In this document: positions 37,670 to 48,540 of the stretch, in pieces
Numbering within the stretch: the first letter of the stretch is position 1
Layout of the letters: every line of letters starts with the position of its first letter
Assembly: GCA_004362315.1 (NCBI GenBank)
Contig: SNWL01000009.1
Span: 434,001 to 498,000, forward strand
Length of the DNA: 64,000 nucleotides
From: Mycobacterium sp. BK086
GTDB taxonomy: Bacteria; Actinomycetota; Actinomycetes; Mycobacteriales; Mycobacteriaceae
Reading direction: 5' to 3'
Made by a program: the position numbers and the translations under genes
The notes under the pieces: model-generated
Databases searched by the model: none
What the model was told of the DNA's origin: nothing
Seen by the model: the letters and a program-made list of their open reading frames with translations, nothing else

Positions 37670-39156
37670 TCGCGCCGGGCGGCGATCACCGCCTCGGCGA
37701 CGAGCACCACGATCAGGGAGATCCCGAAGGCGGGGAACAGGATTCCGAGTGCGATCGCGATCACCGCGACAGTGACCATCGCGCGCTTCGGGGTGTTGGC
37801 ACGGGTGGCCGGGCTGGCGGCACCGGGCAGGCCGCTCTGCCCGGAGGGGCGCCGCTTCCACCACATCAGCAGACCGGTCAGCGCGCTGAGCAGCACGCCG
37901 AGGCATGCGACGGTGGCCGAAATGCGGGTAAGCCAACCGAATTGGTTGCCCATGTGCATGGCGATCCCGAAACTGGTCAGCCGGGACAGCGCGCCGTCCT
38001 GTGCGGCGGTCGCGTTGGTGATCGTGGCGCCGGTGAACTGGTTGAGATAGAGCGTGCGCTGTTCGGAAACCTTTTGCGGCCAACGATTCACGACGGTGTA
38101 GCTGCCGTACACAGTCGTACCGTCCTGCGTCGAGTCCGACGGCGGGAAGATCGAGTAGCCGGGCACCATGTGCTCGTCCTTGGCGATCCGGTCGATATCG
38201 GCGTACGACAGCCGGGCCGCGGTGCCATCGGGTTGGGAGGCCGGGATCGGATCGTCGGTGGCGGCCCACGCGATGCGGCGACCGAGCCGGTCGTAGTCGC
38301 CGAGCTTTGCCGGCGTTGAGGGAGCATCGATTTCGGTCGACGGGGTGACCGTCGCGGTCACCGTTCGCCAGTTCTCGCCCCAATATCGGGTCCACGTCAT
38401 TCCGGACAGGACGTAGCCGACCAGGATCACGGCGACGACCACACCGACCAGAGCGTGGACATCACGCCAGCGGATCCGCCCGCCTTGGCGCCACCGGACT
38501 CTCAGGAGTGGCTTGGCGGCTTCGATCGCCCGGGGCCACCACAGATAGATGCCGCTGCCCAGCAGCACCAGAATCCAGGTGGCGGTCAGCTCCATCCAGA
38601 GGTTTCCGATCCCGACCGGGATCGTGGACTCGGGATAGGCCGACGGGTTGATCAGGTGCCCCAGCGACGGCAGCTGCACGTGCGGTCCGTCGTTGCCGAA
38701 CATCCGGTGCAGTTGGTTGGCCCAGCCCACCACGCCGGACAGCTGATCGCGCTGACCCAGATACGCGCCGGTGTAGGGATCGACGAACACCTGGACGACG
38801 TTGGCCTCGGCCTGTGGGTAGCCCAGCGCGTCGGCGGCCGAGAAGTCCATCCGCGTCGAGGAGGTGGCGCTGTCGGGCGGGGTGACCGCTTCAAGCGTGT
38901 CGGTAGCGCCGACGTGTTGTTTCGCTGTCGCGACCTGGGCATCCAGCGGCACGGTCTGCGGTCCCGGCTCGACCACGAGCAGGTGCTTGTTCAGGATCGC
39001 GTCCAGCGGCTGGCTGTACAGGATCACCAACCCGGACAGCGCCAGCACCACCAGGACCGGGGCGGCGAACAAGCCCACCCAGAAGTGCAGCCGCCAGATC
39101 CGGCGCAGCACCGCGGAGTCGGCGCGGCGCGTCGAGGGTTCCACCGTCGTAGTCAT
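37609..39156 (-). CDS. PepSY-associated transmembrane protein
   Basis: The 515-residue inner-membrane protein has about four to five helices, beginning LRRIWRLHFWVGLFAAPVLVVLALSG, with two PepSY-like external segments and membrane His residues (HRMFG, HALVG, HMGNQFGW). This is the architecture of PiuB/FsrB-type proteins linked to iron or siderophore reduction. The C-terminal end after the last helix overlaps the transglutaminase gene antisense. Confidence 0.85.
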   Translation of the reverse strand: MTTTVEPSTRRADSAVLRRIWRLHFWVGLFAAPVLVVLALSGLVILYSQPLDAILNKHLLVVEPGPQTVPLDAQVATAKQHVGATDTLEAVTPPDSATSSTRMDFSAADALGYPQAEANVVQVFVDPYTGAYLGQRDQLSGVVGWANQLHRMFGNDGPHVQLPSLGHLINPSAYPESTIPVGIGNLWMELTATWILVLLGSGIYLWWPRAIEAAKPLLRVRWRQGGRIRWRDVHALVGVVVAVILVGYVLSGMTWTRYWGENWRTVTATVTPSTEIDAPSTPAKLGDYDRLGRRIAWAATDDPIPASQPDGTAARLSYADIDRIAKDEHMVPGYSIFPPSDSTQDGTTVYGSYTVVNRWPQKVSEQRTLYLNQFTGATITNATAAQDGALSRLTSFGIAMHMGNQFGWLTRISATVACLGVLLSALTGLLMWWKRRPSGQSGLPGAASPATRANTPKRAMVTVAVIAIALGILFPAFGISLIVVLVAEAVIAARRDHASRVTSTTTSKSVDPSPE

Positions 39157-39183
39157 CGCACATGAGTCGTGCGCCGCGGCGGT

Positions 39184-40014
39184 TTAGTTCCCGACGGAAA
39201 CCTGAAGCAGATCGTTCCCGATTTCCACCGGGCCGCTGAACTCTGCTGCCGCCAGGGCACGCCACTGATCCTCCTGCCCGGGCACCAGCGGCGGCACATA
39301 GTGGGTGAGCACCAGTGTGCCGACCCCGGCACGGGCGGCGGTGGCCGCGGCCTGCTCGACGGAGGAATGGTAGTCGAGAATGTCCCGGAGCCGCTGGACC
39401 GGTATCTGCGCCACCAGATCCGCGCGGATCACCGTGTGCACCAACGCGTTTGCGCCCTGGGCGAGGGCGTCGAGGCTGGCGCACGGCACGGTGTCACCGG
39501 CGAGCACCACCGTGGCGCCGTCGTATTCGACCCGGAAGCCCAGCGTCGGTTCGACCGGCCGGTGGTCGGTGGGCGCGGCGGTGATCCGCACATCGCCGGC
39601 ATCCCACACCTGGCCCTCGGCGTACTCGTACACCTGAATCGACGGGGGCTCGGTGATATCGGGGTGGTGGTGGATGCGGTAGGAGATGTCGGGGGCCAGC
39701 GCGGCCAGCGTCGCGTCGACCACCGCCTTGGTGCCGGGCGGACCGATGATCGGCAGCGGGGTCGGCACGAACGCCGTCACCCAGCGAGTGGTGATGACGT
39801 CGGACAGATCGGTGATGTGGTCACTGTGCAGATGGGTCAGCAGCAGCGCGGTGATGTTGGCCGCGCCGACACCGGCCGCAGCGAGCCGCATAAGCACGCC
39901 GCGTCCGCAGTCCACCAGGAACAGTTGCTCGCCCGCTTTGACCAAGGTCGACGGTCCGGCGCGGTTCGGGTCGATCATCGGGCTTCCAGTGCCCAGCAGG
40001 GTGATGTCGATCAT
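39184..40014 (-). CDS. Metallo-beta-lactamase-fold hydrolase, RNase Z-like (Rv2407-type)
   Basis: The 276-residue product starts [20 protein letters not shown] and has the zinc motif LTHLHSDH, the pattern of RNase Z/ElaC proteins. Further metal ligands are in LAGDTVPC and LTHYVPP. It may mature tRNA 3' ends or act on a small molecule. The flexible arm of true RNase Z is not obvious. Confidence 0.85.
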   Translation of the reverse strand: MIDITLLGTGSPMIDPNRAGPSTLVKAGEQLFLVDCGRGVLMRLAAAGVGAANITALLLTHLHSDHITDLSDVITTRWVTAFVPTPLPIIGPPGTKAVVDATLAALAPDISYRIHHHPDITEPPSIQVYEYAEGQVWDAGDVRITAAPTDHRPVEPTLGFRVEYDGATVVLAGDTVPCASLDALAQGANALVHTVIRADLVAQIPVQRLRDILDYHSSVEQAAATAARAGVGTLVLTHYVPPLVPGQEDQWRALAAAEFSGPVEIGNDLLQVSVGN

Positions 40015-40095
40015 GGCGTCATTACTACCTTGCCCGGGCCCGGCCGGGCGGCAATTGGCGCCTTGAGCCACGAGGTGTCGTTCCCGCCCGTTGTT

Positions 40096-40110
40096 TCAAT
40101 AGGTTATTGA
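40096..40110. promoter_or_regulatory. Palindromic operator, copy 1, over a TTGACA -35 box
   Basis: TCAATA-GGT-TATTGA is a perfect 6-3-6 palindrome. It overlaps TTGACA at 40107-40112, a consensus -35 box facing the Rieske gene, although I cannot find an ideal -10. A regulator bound here would block transcription. The gap between the flanking divergent genes is 266 nt. Confidence 0.6.
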
Positions 40111-40171
40111 CAAATCCCGGTGAGATCGCATCCCGTCTAGCCTGTTCACCATGCAACCGGCGTAAAGAGTT

Positions 40172-40186
40172 TCAATGGGTCATTTA
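40172..40186. promoter_or_regulatory. Related operator, copy 2
   Basis: TCAATGGGTCATTTA matches copy 1 at 12 of 15 positions and lies 76 nt downstream, about seven helical turns. This spacing would place two bound dimers on the same DNA face. Confidence 0.5.
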
Positions 40187-40280
40187 CTGACCGGAAACAA
40201 CGCGGTTACAGATCGCGGATAGCGTCGAGGCCGTCACGACGCCTGTGGCCGCCCATCCCATGGCTACACGAGGACCACCC

Positions 40281-41444
40281 ATGCCATTCGACTACTCCCG
40301 ACTCGCCACCACCTGTGCGGTGGATTCGCCCGAGAACGCCATCACCCTGCCGCCGGAGGCATACGGCAGCGACGACCTCTATGCCGACGAGGTGGATCGC
40401 ATCTTCAAGTGCAACTGGATCCCGCTCTGCCGGCTGGAGCAGCTCGCCACCCCGGGCAGTTACTACAGCATCGACATCCTCGGAATGCCGCTCGTGGTCA
40501 CCAGGGACCGCAACGACGACATCCGCGTGCTCTCCCGCAACTGCACCCATCGCTGGATGGAGGTGTGCAGCGGTGCCGGATCTGCCGGGGTGCTGCAGTG
40601 CCCCTACCACCTGTGGTCCTTCGGCCTCGACGGTCATCTTGCGGGCGCACCGGAGATGAAACAAAGCGCCGGGTTCGACCGGAAAGACTTTGCGCTCAAG
40701 CAGTTCCGTCACGAGGTGTGGAAGGGGTTCGTGTTCGTCAACATCGACGGACAAGCCACGCCGGTCGCCGAGCAGTATTCGGCGCTCGAACCGGTCGTCG
40801 ACCCCTACGACTTCGAGAACTACCAGACCGTCGAGCAGACCGAATGGGGTATCTGCGAGTGGGACTGGAAGATCATGGTGGACAACTTCATGGAGTGCTA
40901 CCACCACATGGGCCCGCATCGCGGATCGCTCGAGGAGCAGTTTCCCGCCGCGCTGAGCTATACCGGTGAGGTCGGCGACCATTTCACCACGATGTGGTCA
41001 CAGCAGGCACCCGGCTACCCCGCGGACCCGCCGTTCCTGTCACCGGGTGCGCCGTCGCTGAGTCCGGAGGCCTCCCACAAGTCGCTGATCTTCATCGCCT
41101 ACCCGCTGCTCCAGATTGCCATGGGGCCCGGGTATTTCTACTGGCTCAAGGTCCTTCCGGTCGGTGCGGGCAAGATCGACCTGTACCTCGACATCTGTAT
41201 GTCACCGGCAGCGCTGGCCGCACCGGGTCTCGACGAGCGTCGCAGCGAGTTGATCAAGATGATCTGCGATATTCACCGCGAGGATCTCGACGTCTGCGCG
41301 GCCGTCCAACGCGCGATCCGCTCCGGTGTGAGTGCCACCGGCAGACTGTCCCATCTCGAACGCCCACTCTGGGAGTTCTACCGCTATCTCGGGCGTGAGC
41401 TCGGAATCATCGGCAGCACTGCCGATCTCGCCTCCGCTGGCTGA
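40281..41444 (+). CDS. Rieske non-heme iron oxygenase, alpha subunit
   Basis: This is a catalytic oxygenase of the ring-hydroxylating / N-demethylating type. The 387-residue protein has Rieske ligands C88, H90, C107 and H110 (CTHRW ... CPYHLW) and a mononuclear iron site from DNFMECYHHMGPH (H208, H213). No reductase or ferredoxin gene is adjacent, so electrons must come from elsewhere. A GAGGA Shine-Dalgarno supports this ATG over one 36 nt upstream. It is the first gene of an apparent four-gene catabolic cluster, and the substrate is unknown. Confidence 0.9.
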   Translation: MPFDYSRLATTCAVDSPENAITLPPEAYGSDDLYADEVDRIFKCNWIPLCRLEQLATPGSYYSIDILGMPLVVTRDRNDDIRVLSRNCTHRWMEVCSGAGSAGVLQCPYHLWSFGLDGHLAGAPEMKQSAGFDRKDFALKQFRHEVWKGFVFVNIDGQATPVAEQYSALEPVVDPYDFENYQTVEQTEWGICEWDWKIMVDNFMECYHHMGPHRGSLEEQFPAALSYTGEVGDHFTTMWSQQAPGYPADPPFLSPGAPSLSPEASHKSLIFIAYPLLQIAMGPGYFYWLKVLPVGAGKIDLYLDICMSPAALAAPGLDERRSELIKMICDIHREDLDVCAAVQRAIRSGVSATGRLSHLERPLWEFYRYLGRELGIIGSTADLASAG

Positions 41445-41454
41445 AAGGGAACCG

Positions 41455-42825
41455 ATGACCACCACTCTCAACGGCAAGACGCAGCACGCGCACGTCGGCG
41501 AGGTCGCCGAGAAACTCGCGGCGGCCGGGGTGCGCTACGCGGCGATCAGCTTCGTCGACATGCACGGAAAACCGAAAGCGAAGATGGTTCCGTTGGGCCA
41601 CCTGGAGCAGGCCGCATTCGGCTCGGAGATGTTCACCGGTGCCGCCTTGGACGGCGTGCCGCAGGACGTCAACGACGACGAGGTCGCACCGCATCCTGAT
41701 CTCGGTGCCGGGATCGTCATGCCGTTCAACCGCGAGATCGCCTGGTTCCCAGGAGATCTGTGGATCGGCAATGCGCCGTTCGAAGCCTGCAGCAGGCAGA
41801 TCCTCAAACGCGTGACCGCCGACGCCGCAGCGTTGGGTTACACGTTCAACCTCGGTATCGAAACCGAGTTCTTCCTGCTGTCCGACAGTTCCGGTGTGCC
41901 GGAGCCCGCCAGCCCGGACGATAATCTCGACAAGCCCTGCTACGACCTGCGGGGGATGCTGCACAACTTTGGCGTGGTAGACGAAATCGTCACCGCGATG
42001 AACGAACTGGGTTGGGACGTCTACTCCTTCGACCACGAAGATGGCAACGGGCAGTTCGAGACCGATTTCACCTACACCGATGTGGTGTCGATGGCCGACC
42101 GGTTCGTCTTCTTCCGGATGATGGTCGGTGAAATCGCGCGCAAGCACGGCTTGTTCGCGTCGTGGATGCCCAAACCGTTCGCCGACCGGACCGGCAGCGG
42201 TGCCCATTACAACATGTCACTTGCCGGGGAAGACGGGGCGAACGCCTTCGCAGACGTCGACGATCCGCGCGGGTGCGGGCTCTCCGAACTCGGGTACCAG
42301 TTCATCGCGGGCGTGCTGCGCCACGCCCCGGCGATCTGCGCGGTGATCGCACCGACGGTGAACAGCTACAAACGACTCGTCAAGCAGGGCAGCATGTCCG
42401 GACTGACCTGGGCACCGGTCTTCGCGTGCTATGGCGACAACAACCGAACGAACATGTTGCGCATCCCCAAGGGGGGCGGCCGGGTCGAATGCCGTGCCGC
42501 CGACAGCGCCAACAATCCCTATCTCGGCGCGGCGCTGATGCTGGCGGCCGGGCTGGAGGGAATTCGCGAGGGCCTGGATCCCGGCGAGCCCAATCGGGAC
42601 AACCTCTACCGGCTTTCGGAGGCCGAATTGATCGACCGGGGGATCAGCTGGCTTCCCCGCTCGCTCGGCGAGGCGATCGAGTCGATGGAGGCGGATCCGT
42701 TGGTGCGCAATGTGTTCGGGTCGACGATGTTCGACTCGTTCATCTCCGAGAAGAAGCTCGAGTGGGATTCCTTCAATGCCCACGTGTCCTCGTGGGAGTC
42801 CGACCGCTATCTGCGGCTCTTCTGA
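41455..42825 (+). CDS. Glutamine synthetase-like ligase (GlnT / gamma-glutamylamine synthetase type)
   Basis: The 456-residue protein has the glutamine synthetase fold: FVDMHGKPKAK in the N-terminal domain, GIETEFFL, DHEDGNGQFE, GSGAHYNMSL, and RVECRAADSANNPY. It differs from housekeeping GlnA in length and in several motifs. Relatives ligate glutamate to an organic amine (PuuA, IpuC, aniline gamma-glutamylation). It starts 10 nt after the oxygenase gene and overlaps the creatininase gene by TGATG, so all three should be co-translated. Confidence 0.88.
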   Translation: MTTTLNGKTQHAHVGEVAEKLAAAGVRYAAISFVDMHGKPKAKMVPLGHLEQAAFGSEMFTGAALDGVPQDVNDDEVAPHPDLGAGIVMPFNREIAWFPGDLWIGNAPFEACSRQILKRVTADAAALGYTFNLGIETEFFLLSDSSGVPEPASPDDNLDKPCYDLRGMLHNFGVVDEIVTAMNELGWDVYSFDHEDGNGQFETDFTYTDVVSMADRFVFFRMMVGEIARKHGLFASWMPKPFADRTGSGAHYNMSLAGEDGANAFADVDDPRGCGLSELGYQFIAGVLRHAPAICAVIAPTVNSYKRLVKQGSMSGLTWAPVFACYGDNNRTNMLRIPKGGGRVECRAADSANNPYLGAALMLAAGLEGIREGLDPGEPNRDNLYRLSEAELIDRGISWLPRSLGEAIESMEADPLVRNVFGSTMFDSFISEKKLEWDSFNAHVSSWESDRYLRLF

Positions 42826-43568
42826 TGAGCAACCGTTGGGAGGATCTCAACTCGGTCCAAATCGCGCAACGGCTCGTTGCCGATCCCGACACCGTGGCGC
42901 TGATCCCGGTCGGCGCCACCGAGCAACACGGGCCGCACTTGCCGGTGGGCACTGACACCATCATGGCCACTGCGGTGGCCGAGGCTGCCGCGGGTGATCT
43001 CGCACTGGTGCTGCCGGCACTGGCATTTGGCGCCAGCCACTTTCACGGAACCGAGCTCGCGGGCACCGTCGCGTTCTCGGGCGAGGAGACCGCCGCGGTG
43101 GCCGTCCGCGTCGCGCAGGCCTGCGTGGAGTCCGGGGTGCGACGCGTCATGTTCGTCAACGGCCACGTCGGCAACAGCGCGCCACTGTGGTTGGCGTGTG
43201 ACCGGTTTCGCCGGATCTACACGGATCGGCGCATCGGTGTCATGCAATGGTGGGATCTCACGCCCGACATCGCCCGCCGGGCCACCGAGGATGCGGTCGA
43301 CTGGCACGCCAACGCGGCGGAGACCTCCTTGATGCTGGCAGTCCGCCCCGAACTCGTCGACACCGACGCCATGCGCCACGCCGACGATCCCGACCGGACA
43401 GCGGGCACGGTGTTTCGCTATCCCGTGCAGCAGGTCTCGACCAACGGGGTGACCGGGTATCCCTCGCGCGCATCGAAGTCGTTCGGCCTCGAACTGTGGG
43501 GCGACGTCGTCGCCGCCGCACGTGACGTGGTTGAACGCGCGCATTCCGAGGTCCCACCACTGGGATGA
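42825..43568 (+). CDS. Creatininase-family metal-dependent amidohydrolase
   Basis: The 247-residue product has the family metal-binding signature LIPVGATEQHGPHLPVGTDT, a second His in GASHFHGTELAGT, VNGHVGN, and the Glu-containing AAETSLML. Family members hydrolyse creatinine, small cyclic amides or peptides (MftE). No mycofactocin genes are nearby. The genetic coupling suggests it cleaves an amide produced within this cluster. Confidence 0.88.
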   Translation: MSNRWEDLNSVQIAQRLVADPDTVALIPVGATEQHGPHLPVGTDTIMATAVAEAAAGDLALVLPALAFGASHFHGTELAGTVAFSGEETAAVAVRVAQACVESGVRRVMFVNGHVGNSAPLWLACDRFRRIYTDRRIGVMQWWDLTPDIARRATEDAVDWHANAAETSLMLAVRPELVDTDAMRHADDPDRTAGTVFRYPVQQVSTNGVTGYPSRASKSFGLELWGDVVAAARDVVERAHSEVPPLG

Positions 43569-43617
43569 GGAGCCACCCCGGCGGTGCGGAGCTCGCGGTG
43601 ATCGGGACGGATCGCCG

Positions 43618-43623
43618 TACAAT
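43618..43623 (+). promoter_or_regulatory. -10 box of leaderless tetR gene
   Basis: TACAAT is followed by 7 nt and then the regulator GTG. This is a near-ideal mycobacterial leaderless promoter inside the cluster, so the regulator can be expressed independently of the enzymes. Confidence 0.6.
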
Positions 43624-43630
43624 TCGCGAC

Positions 43631-44347
43631 GTGCCGAGATCTATCGGGCGACCCCGCAACGACGCCGAGTCGGTGGCGACGACGTCGCCGCGTGCGGAGA
43701 TCATCAACGCCGCGACTCGGCTGTTCTCCGAAAAAGGTTATGCGCAAACCACAATGAGCGATATCGCTCGGGCTGTTGGGCTCCAGCAGTCGTCGCTGTA
43801 TTACTGGTTCCGCAACAAGGAGCAGCTGCTGGGGGAGACGCTGCTGGTGAACCGGGCACCTTTGAAGTTCATCGCCGAGGTGGGGGCCGGTTCCGGGCAG
43901 CCGGCCGTCAAGCTCTACCGGCTGTTGCGCTTCGACACCATGCAGCTGGCGTTGTCGCCCATCGACTTCAACGAGATCCAGCGCATCGCCCACGCCCAAC
44001 GCACCGAATTCCATCAGTTCTGGACCGATTACGAGCGGCTCAGGGACTGGGTGTCCGATCTGATCGGCGCCGCGATCGCAGAGGGGAAGTTCATCGACTG
44101 CGATCGGGAAGAAACGGCCGGGCTGCTGCTGAATTTCGATGAAGGCGCTCAGAAGCGGACCCGGCTGCACACCGACGAGGGCGACCGGGTCGCCGAGGCG
44201 ATCAGGGTTGCCGAACAGGTGGCGGTCATCTCGGTCCGGGGTCTGCTCAAACGGCCCAGCGAGATCGGCCGGATCAGTGCGCAGGCAGCGCAGTTCGACG
44301 ACGCGGCGGTAGCCGTGACGGCAAGTCAGTCGGCACCGGAGGCGTGA
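43631..44347 (+). CDS. TetR-family transcriptional regulator
   Basis: The 238-residue protein starts VPRSIGRPRND and has the helix-turn-helix MSDIARAVGLQQSSLYYWF, followed by a ligand-binding helical domain. The GTG was chosen because a TACAAT -10 box lies 7 nt before it. The alternative ATG at 43565 overlaps the creatininase stop and would add 22 residues with no HTH role. It probably controls the upstream enzymes through the twin palindromes before the oxygenase gene. Confidence 0.88.
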   Translation: MPRSIGRPRNDAESVATTSPRAEIINAATRLFSEKGYAQTTMSDIARAVGLQQSSLYYWFRNKEQLLGETLLVNRAPLKFIAEVGAGSGQPAVKLYRLLRFDTMQLALSPIDFNEIQRIAHAQRTEFHQFWTDYERLRDWVSDLIGAAIAEGKFIDCDREETAGLLLNFDEGAQKRTRLHTDEGDRVAEAIRVAEQVAVISVRGLLKRPSEIGRISAQAAQFDDAAVAVTASQSAPEA

Positions 44348-44354
44348 GCGAGGC

Positions 44355-45359
44355 TCACTCCCGTGCCGACGACACCCAGCCCGGGTCGATTGACCGGTGA
44401 CCGTTCACCTGCGCGCCTGCGGTCTCCAGCGTCGCCATCTGCTCGGGAGTCAGCGTCACCGATAGTGATGCGGCGTTCTCGTCGACCCGCGCGGCCCGCC
44501 GGGTGCCAGGGATCGGCGACGACGCCACGCCCAGCGCCTCGGCGCGTTGCCGCAGCCAGGCCAGCGCCACCTGCGCCGGCGTCGCGCCGACCTCGTCGGC
44601 GACCGTGGTAACCACCTGCACCACAGCCAGATTCGCGTCCAACACGTCGGCGGCGAAGCGCGGCATGTAGCTGCGCAGGTCCCCACTCGACGTCAGGTCG
44701 TCGGCCGAGCGGACCGCACCGGCCAGAAAGCCGCGGCCCAGCGGCGAATACGGGACGAAGCCGACGCCGAGCTCGGCGGCGGCGGGCACGACATTGCGCT
44801 CGACATCGCGGCTCCAGATCGACCATTCGCTCTGCACCGCCGCGATCGGATGTACGGCCACCGCGGCGCGCAGCTCGTCGGCCGTCACCTCGGAGAGCCC
44901 GAGGTGGCGCACCTTGCCCGCGGCGACCAGTTCGGCCATCGCCCCGACGGTTTCCTCGATGGGCACCGACACGTCGCGGCGGTGCATGTAGTAGAGATCC
45001 ACCACGTCGGTCTGCAGGCGGCCCAGGCTCTCGTCGATGCATTGCCGCACATATGCGGCGTCGCCGCGGGCCCGGCGGTCGCCTGAGGCCGGGTTGCCGT
45101 CGATCCCGAACTTCGTCGCCAGCTGGACCTCGTCGCGGCGGTCGGCCAGCAGCTGGGCGATCAGCGTCTCGTTGGCGCCGAGGCCGTACACGTTGGCGGT
45201 GTCGATGAACGTCATGCCGACGTCGAGGCAGTGGTGCAGCGTCGCCAGCGATTCGGTGTCGTCGACTGCCCCGTAGACCGGCGTCAGTGCCATCCCGCCG
45301 AAACCGATCGCGCTCACCGTCAGTCCGTCACCCAACACCGTCGTAGGCAGTGTGCCCAT
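44355..45359 (-). CDS. Aldo/keto reductase
   Basis: This is a 334-residue NADPH-dependent TIM-barrel reductase. The catalytic tetrad is visible as Asp and Tyr in FIDTANVYG, Lys in LATKFG, and His in YYMHRRD. The C-terminal NADP-binding segment is SSPIPGTRRAARVDEN. The substrate is not predictable. It converges on the TetR gene. Confidence 0.92.
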   Translation of the reverse strand: MGTLPTTVLGDGLTVSAIGFGGMALTPVYGAVDDTESLATLHHCLDVGMTFIDTANVYGLGANETLIAQLLADRRDEVQLATKFGIDGNPASGDRRARGDAAYVRQCIDESLGRLQTDVVDLYYMHRRDVSVPIEETVGAMAELVAAGKVRHLGLSEVTADELRAAVAVHPIAAVQSEWSIWSRDVERNVVPAAAELGVGFVPYSPLGRGFLAGAVRSADDLTSSGDLRSYMPRFAADVLDANLAVVQVVTTVADEVGATPAQVALAWLRQRAEALGVASSPIPGTRRAARVDENAASLSVTLTPEQMATLETAGAQVNGHRSIDPGWVSSARE

Positions 45360-45448
45360 GCCGACCTCCTCGGTTTGTCTCTTCGGGCTGTCCGTTCTGT
45401 CTTAACGCAACCACTGCGGTTTGCTTCCCCGGGGCTGAGATAAGCCTT

Positions 45449-45454
45449 AGCCTG
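45449..45454 (+). promoter_or_regulatory. Candidate -10 box for the CBS gene
   Basis: TAGCCT predicts a transcription start around 45461, which would lie within the Crp-type palindrome. Confidence 0.4.
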
Positions 45455-45456
45455 AT

Positions 45457-45472
45457 GTGACATCCATCACAA
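45457..45472. promoter_or_regulatory. Consensus Crp-type site at the CBS gene
   Basis: TGTGA-CATCCA-TCACA matches the TGTGA-N6-TCACA consensus exactly. It lies just before the AAGGAG Shine-Dalgarno and overlaps the predicted transcription start, a position that favours repression. Confidence 0.65.
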
Positions 45473-45481
45473 GGAGTCGCG

Positions 45482-45913
45482 ATGCGCATCGCAGACATTT
45501 TGCGCACGAAGGGCGCCTCGGTGGCGACGGTCACCGAGACGACGACAGTCACCGGCCTGCTGGCCGAGCTGGTCATTCACAACATCGGCGCGATGGTCGT
45601 GGTCGGACCCGACGGGGTGGTGGGCATCGTCTCGGAGCGAGATGTGGTGCGCAAGCTGCACGATCATGGTCCTGACCTGCTACGCAGCTCGGTCTCCGAC
45701 ATCATGAGCAAGATCCTGGTGACCTGCACGCCCGATGATCAGATCGACGATCTGAGCGCGTTGATGACGAACAACCGGGTGCGCCACGTCCCGGTGATGC
45801 AGGGCGACCGGTTGGTCGGGATCGTCAGCATCGGCGACGTCGTGAAGAACCGGATGGAGCAGCTGCAGGCCGAGCAGGAACATCTGCAGGCCTACATCAC
45901 CCAGGGCGGCTAG
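45482..45913 (+). CDS. Tandem CBS-domain protein (Rv2406c-type)
   Basis: The 143-residue protein consists of two CBS motifs (about 8-62 and 75-127; GIVSERDVVRKL and GIVSIGDVVKNRM), which bind adenosine nucleotides as a Bateman module. There is no fused effector domain. It is transcribed alone, and its stop codon abuts that of the opposing PemK-like gene. Confidence 0.92.
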   Translation: MRIADILRTKGASVATVTETTTVTGLLAELVIHNIGAMVVVGPDGVVGIVSERDVVRKLHDHGPDLLRSSVSDIMSKILVTCTPDDQIDDLSALMTNNRVRHVPVMQGDRLVGIVSIGDVVKNRMEQLQAEQEHLQAYITQGG

Positions 45914-46510
45914 CTAGCTCCAGGAGTATTCGGCGCGCAGCCGCGCGGCGACCAGCTCGAACGTCGACTTCTCCAGGATCGCGCCCTCGCGGCGAATGCC
46001 CTCCTCGGGCACGTCGAGGACCCGGTCCAGCCGCACCCAGCTGGGCCTGCCGTCGTAATCCCAGCCGCCGGTGCCGATGCCGATCCAGTTCCCGTCCTCG
46101 GCGTGATGTGCCTGGCTGGACAGCATCAGGCCCAATAGCGTCTGCCGGTCGCGGCCCACCACCAGCACCGGCCGGTCCTTGCCCTTGGTCGGGTCGTCCT
46201 CGTAGACCACCCAGGTCCAGACCACCTCGCCCGGGTCGGCCCGGCCGTCGAGATCCGGCGCGTAGACCAGGCGGCGGGCCCGGTGCGCGGTCGGGACGCT
46301 GCCGTCGGTCACCGGCCGGCCCGCGGTGATCGCGGCGGGCTGGTCGATCGGGGTGGTGCTGGCCACCAGCACCTCGATGCCCAGCTTGAGGCCCTGCTGG
46401 ATGGTCCGCGGTACGGCCTGGGGTATCGGCAATTGCCGGATGAACTTGGGCGCCTCGTTGAACACGAGGTGCTCTGCGATCTTCTGGAACGTCCTCCACT
46501 GCGACGCCAT
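45914..46510 (-). CDS. PemK/MazF-like protein (Rv2405-type)
   Basis: The 198-residue product has a central PemK/MazF-like barrel recognisable from [28 protein letters not shown] and [10 protein letters not shown]. The N-terminal 90 or so residues are not part of the fold. No antitoxin gene is adjacent. The protein is longer than MazF toxins, so a toxin role is doubtful. A further ATG lies 12 nt upstream. Confidence 0.75.
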   Translation of the reverse strand: MASQWRTFQKIAEHLVFNEAPKFIRQLPIPQAVPRTIQQGLKLGIEVLVASTTPIDQPAAITAGRPVTDGSVPTAHRARRLVYAPDLDGRADPGEVVWTWVVYEDDPTKGKDRPVLVVGRDRQTLLGLMLSSQAHHAEDGNWIGIGTGGWDYDGRPSWVRLDRVLDVPEEGIRREGAILEKSTFELVAARLRAEYSWS

Positions 46511-46555
46511 TCTCGACAGCATAGGCGGAAGGCGGTCGGCTCGCGGCGCACGATT

Positions 46556-48484
<1,929 letters not shown>

Positions 48485-48491
48485 GGGTCTG

Positions 48492-48497
48492 TATCAA
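48492..48497 (+). promoter_or_regulatory. Candidate -10 box upstream of the first LppR-like gene
   Basis: TATCAA is followed by 7 nt and an in-frame ATT codon at 48505. This is the same geometry as the leaderless promoters elsewhere in the window. Confidence 0.35.
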
Positions 48498-48540
48498 ACG
48501 CGACATTCCTGTCGTTCGGGGGCGATCGATAGTCGGTGCC

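Noticed and set aside
42162..43568. Creatininase frame beginning inside the GS-like gene
   Set aside because: The upstream part is out-of-frame GS-like sequence. The true ATG overlaps the ligase stop.
42825..43568. MftE of a mycofactocin cluster
   Set aside because: No mftA-D or mftF genes are present nearby, and the creatininase fold alone does not define MftE.
45914..46510. A toxin-antitoxin module
   Set aside because: There is no adjacent antitoxin frame, and the protein is longer than MazF/PemK toxins.
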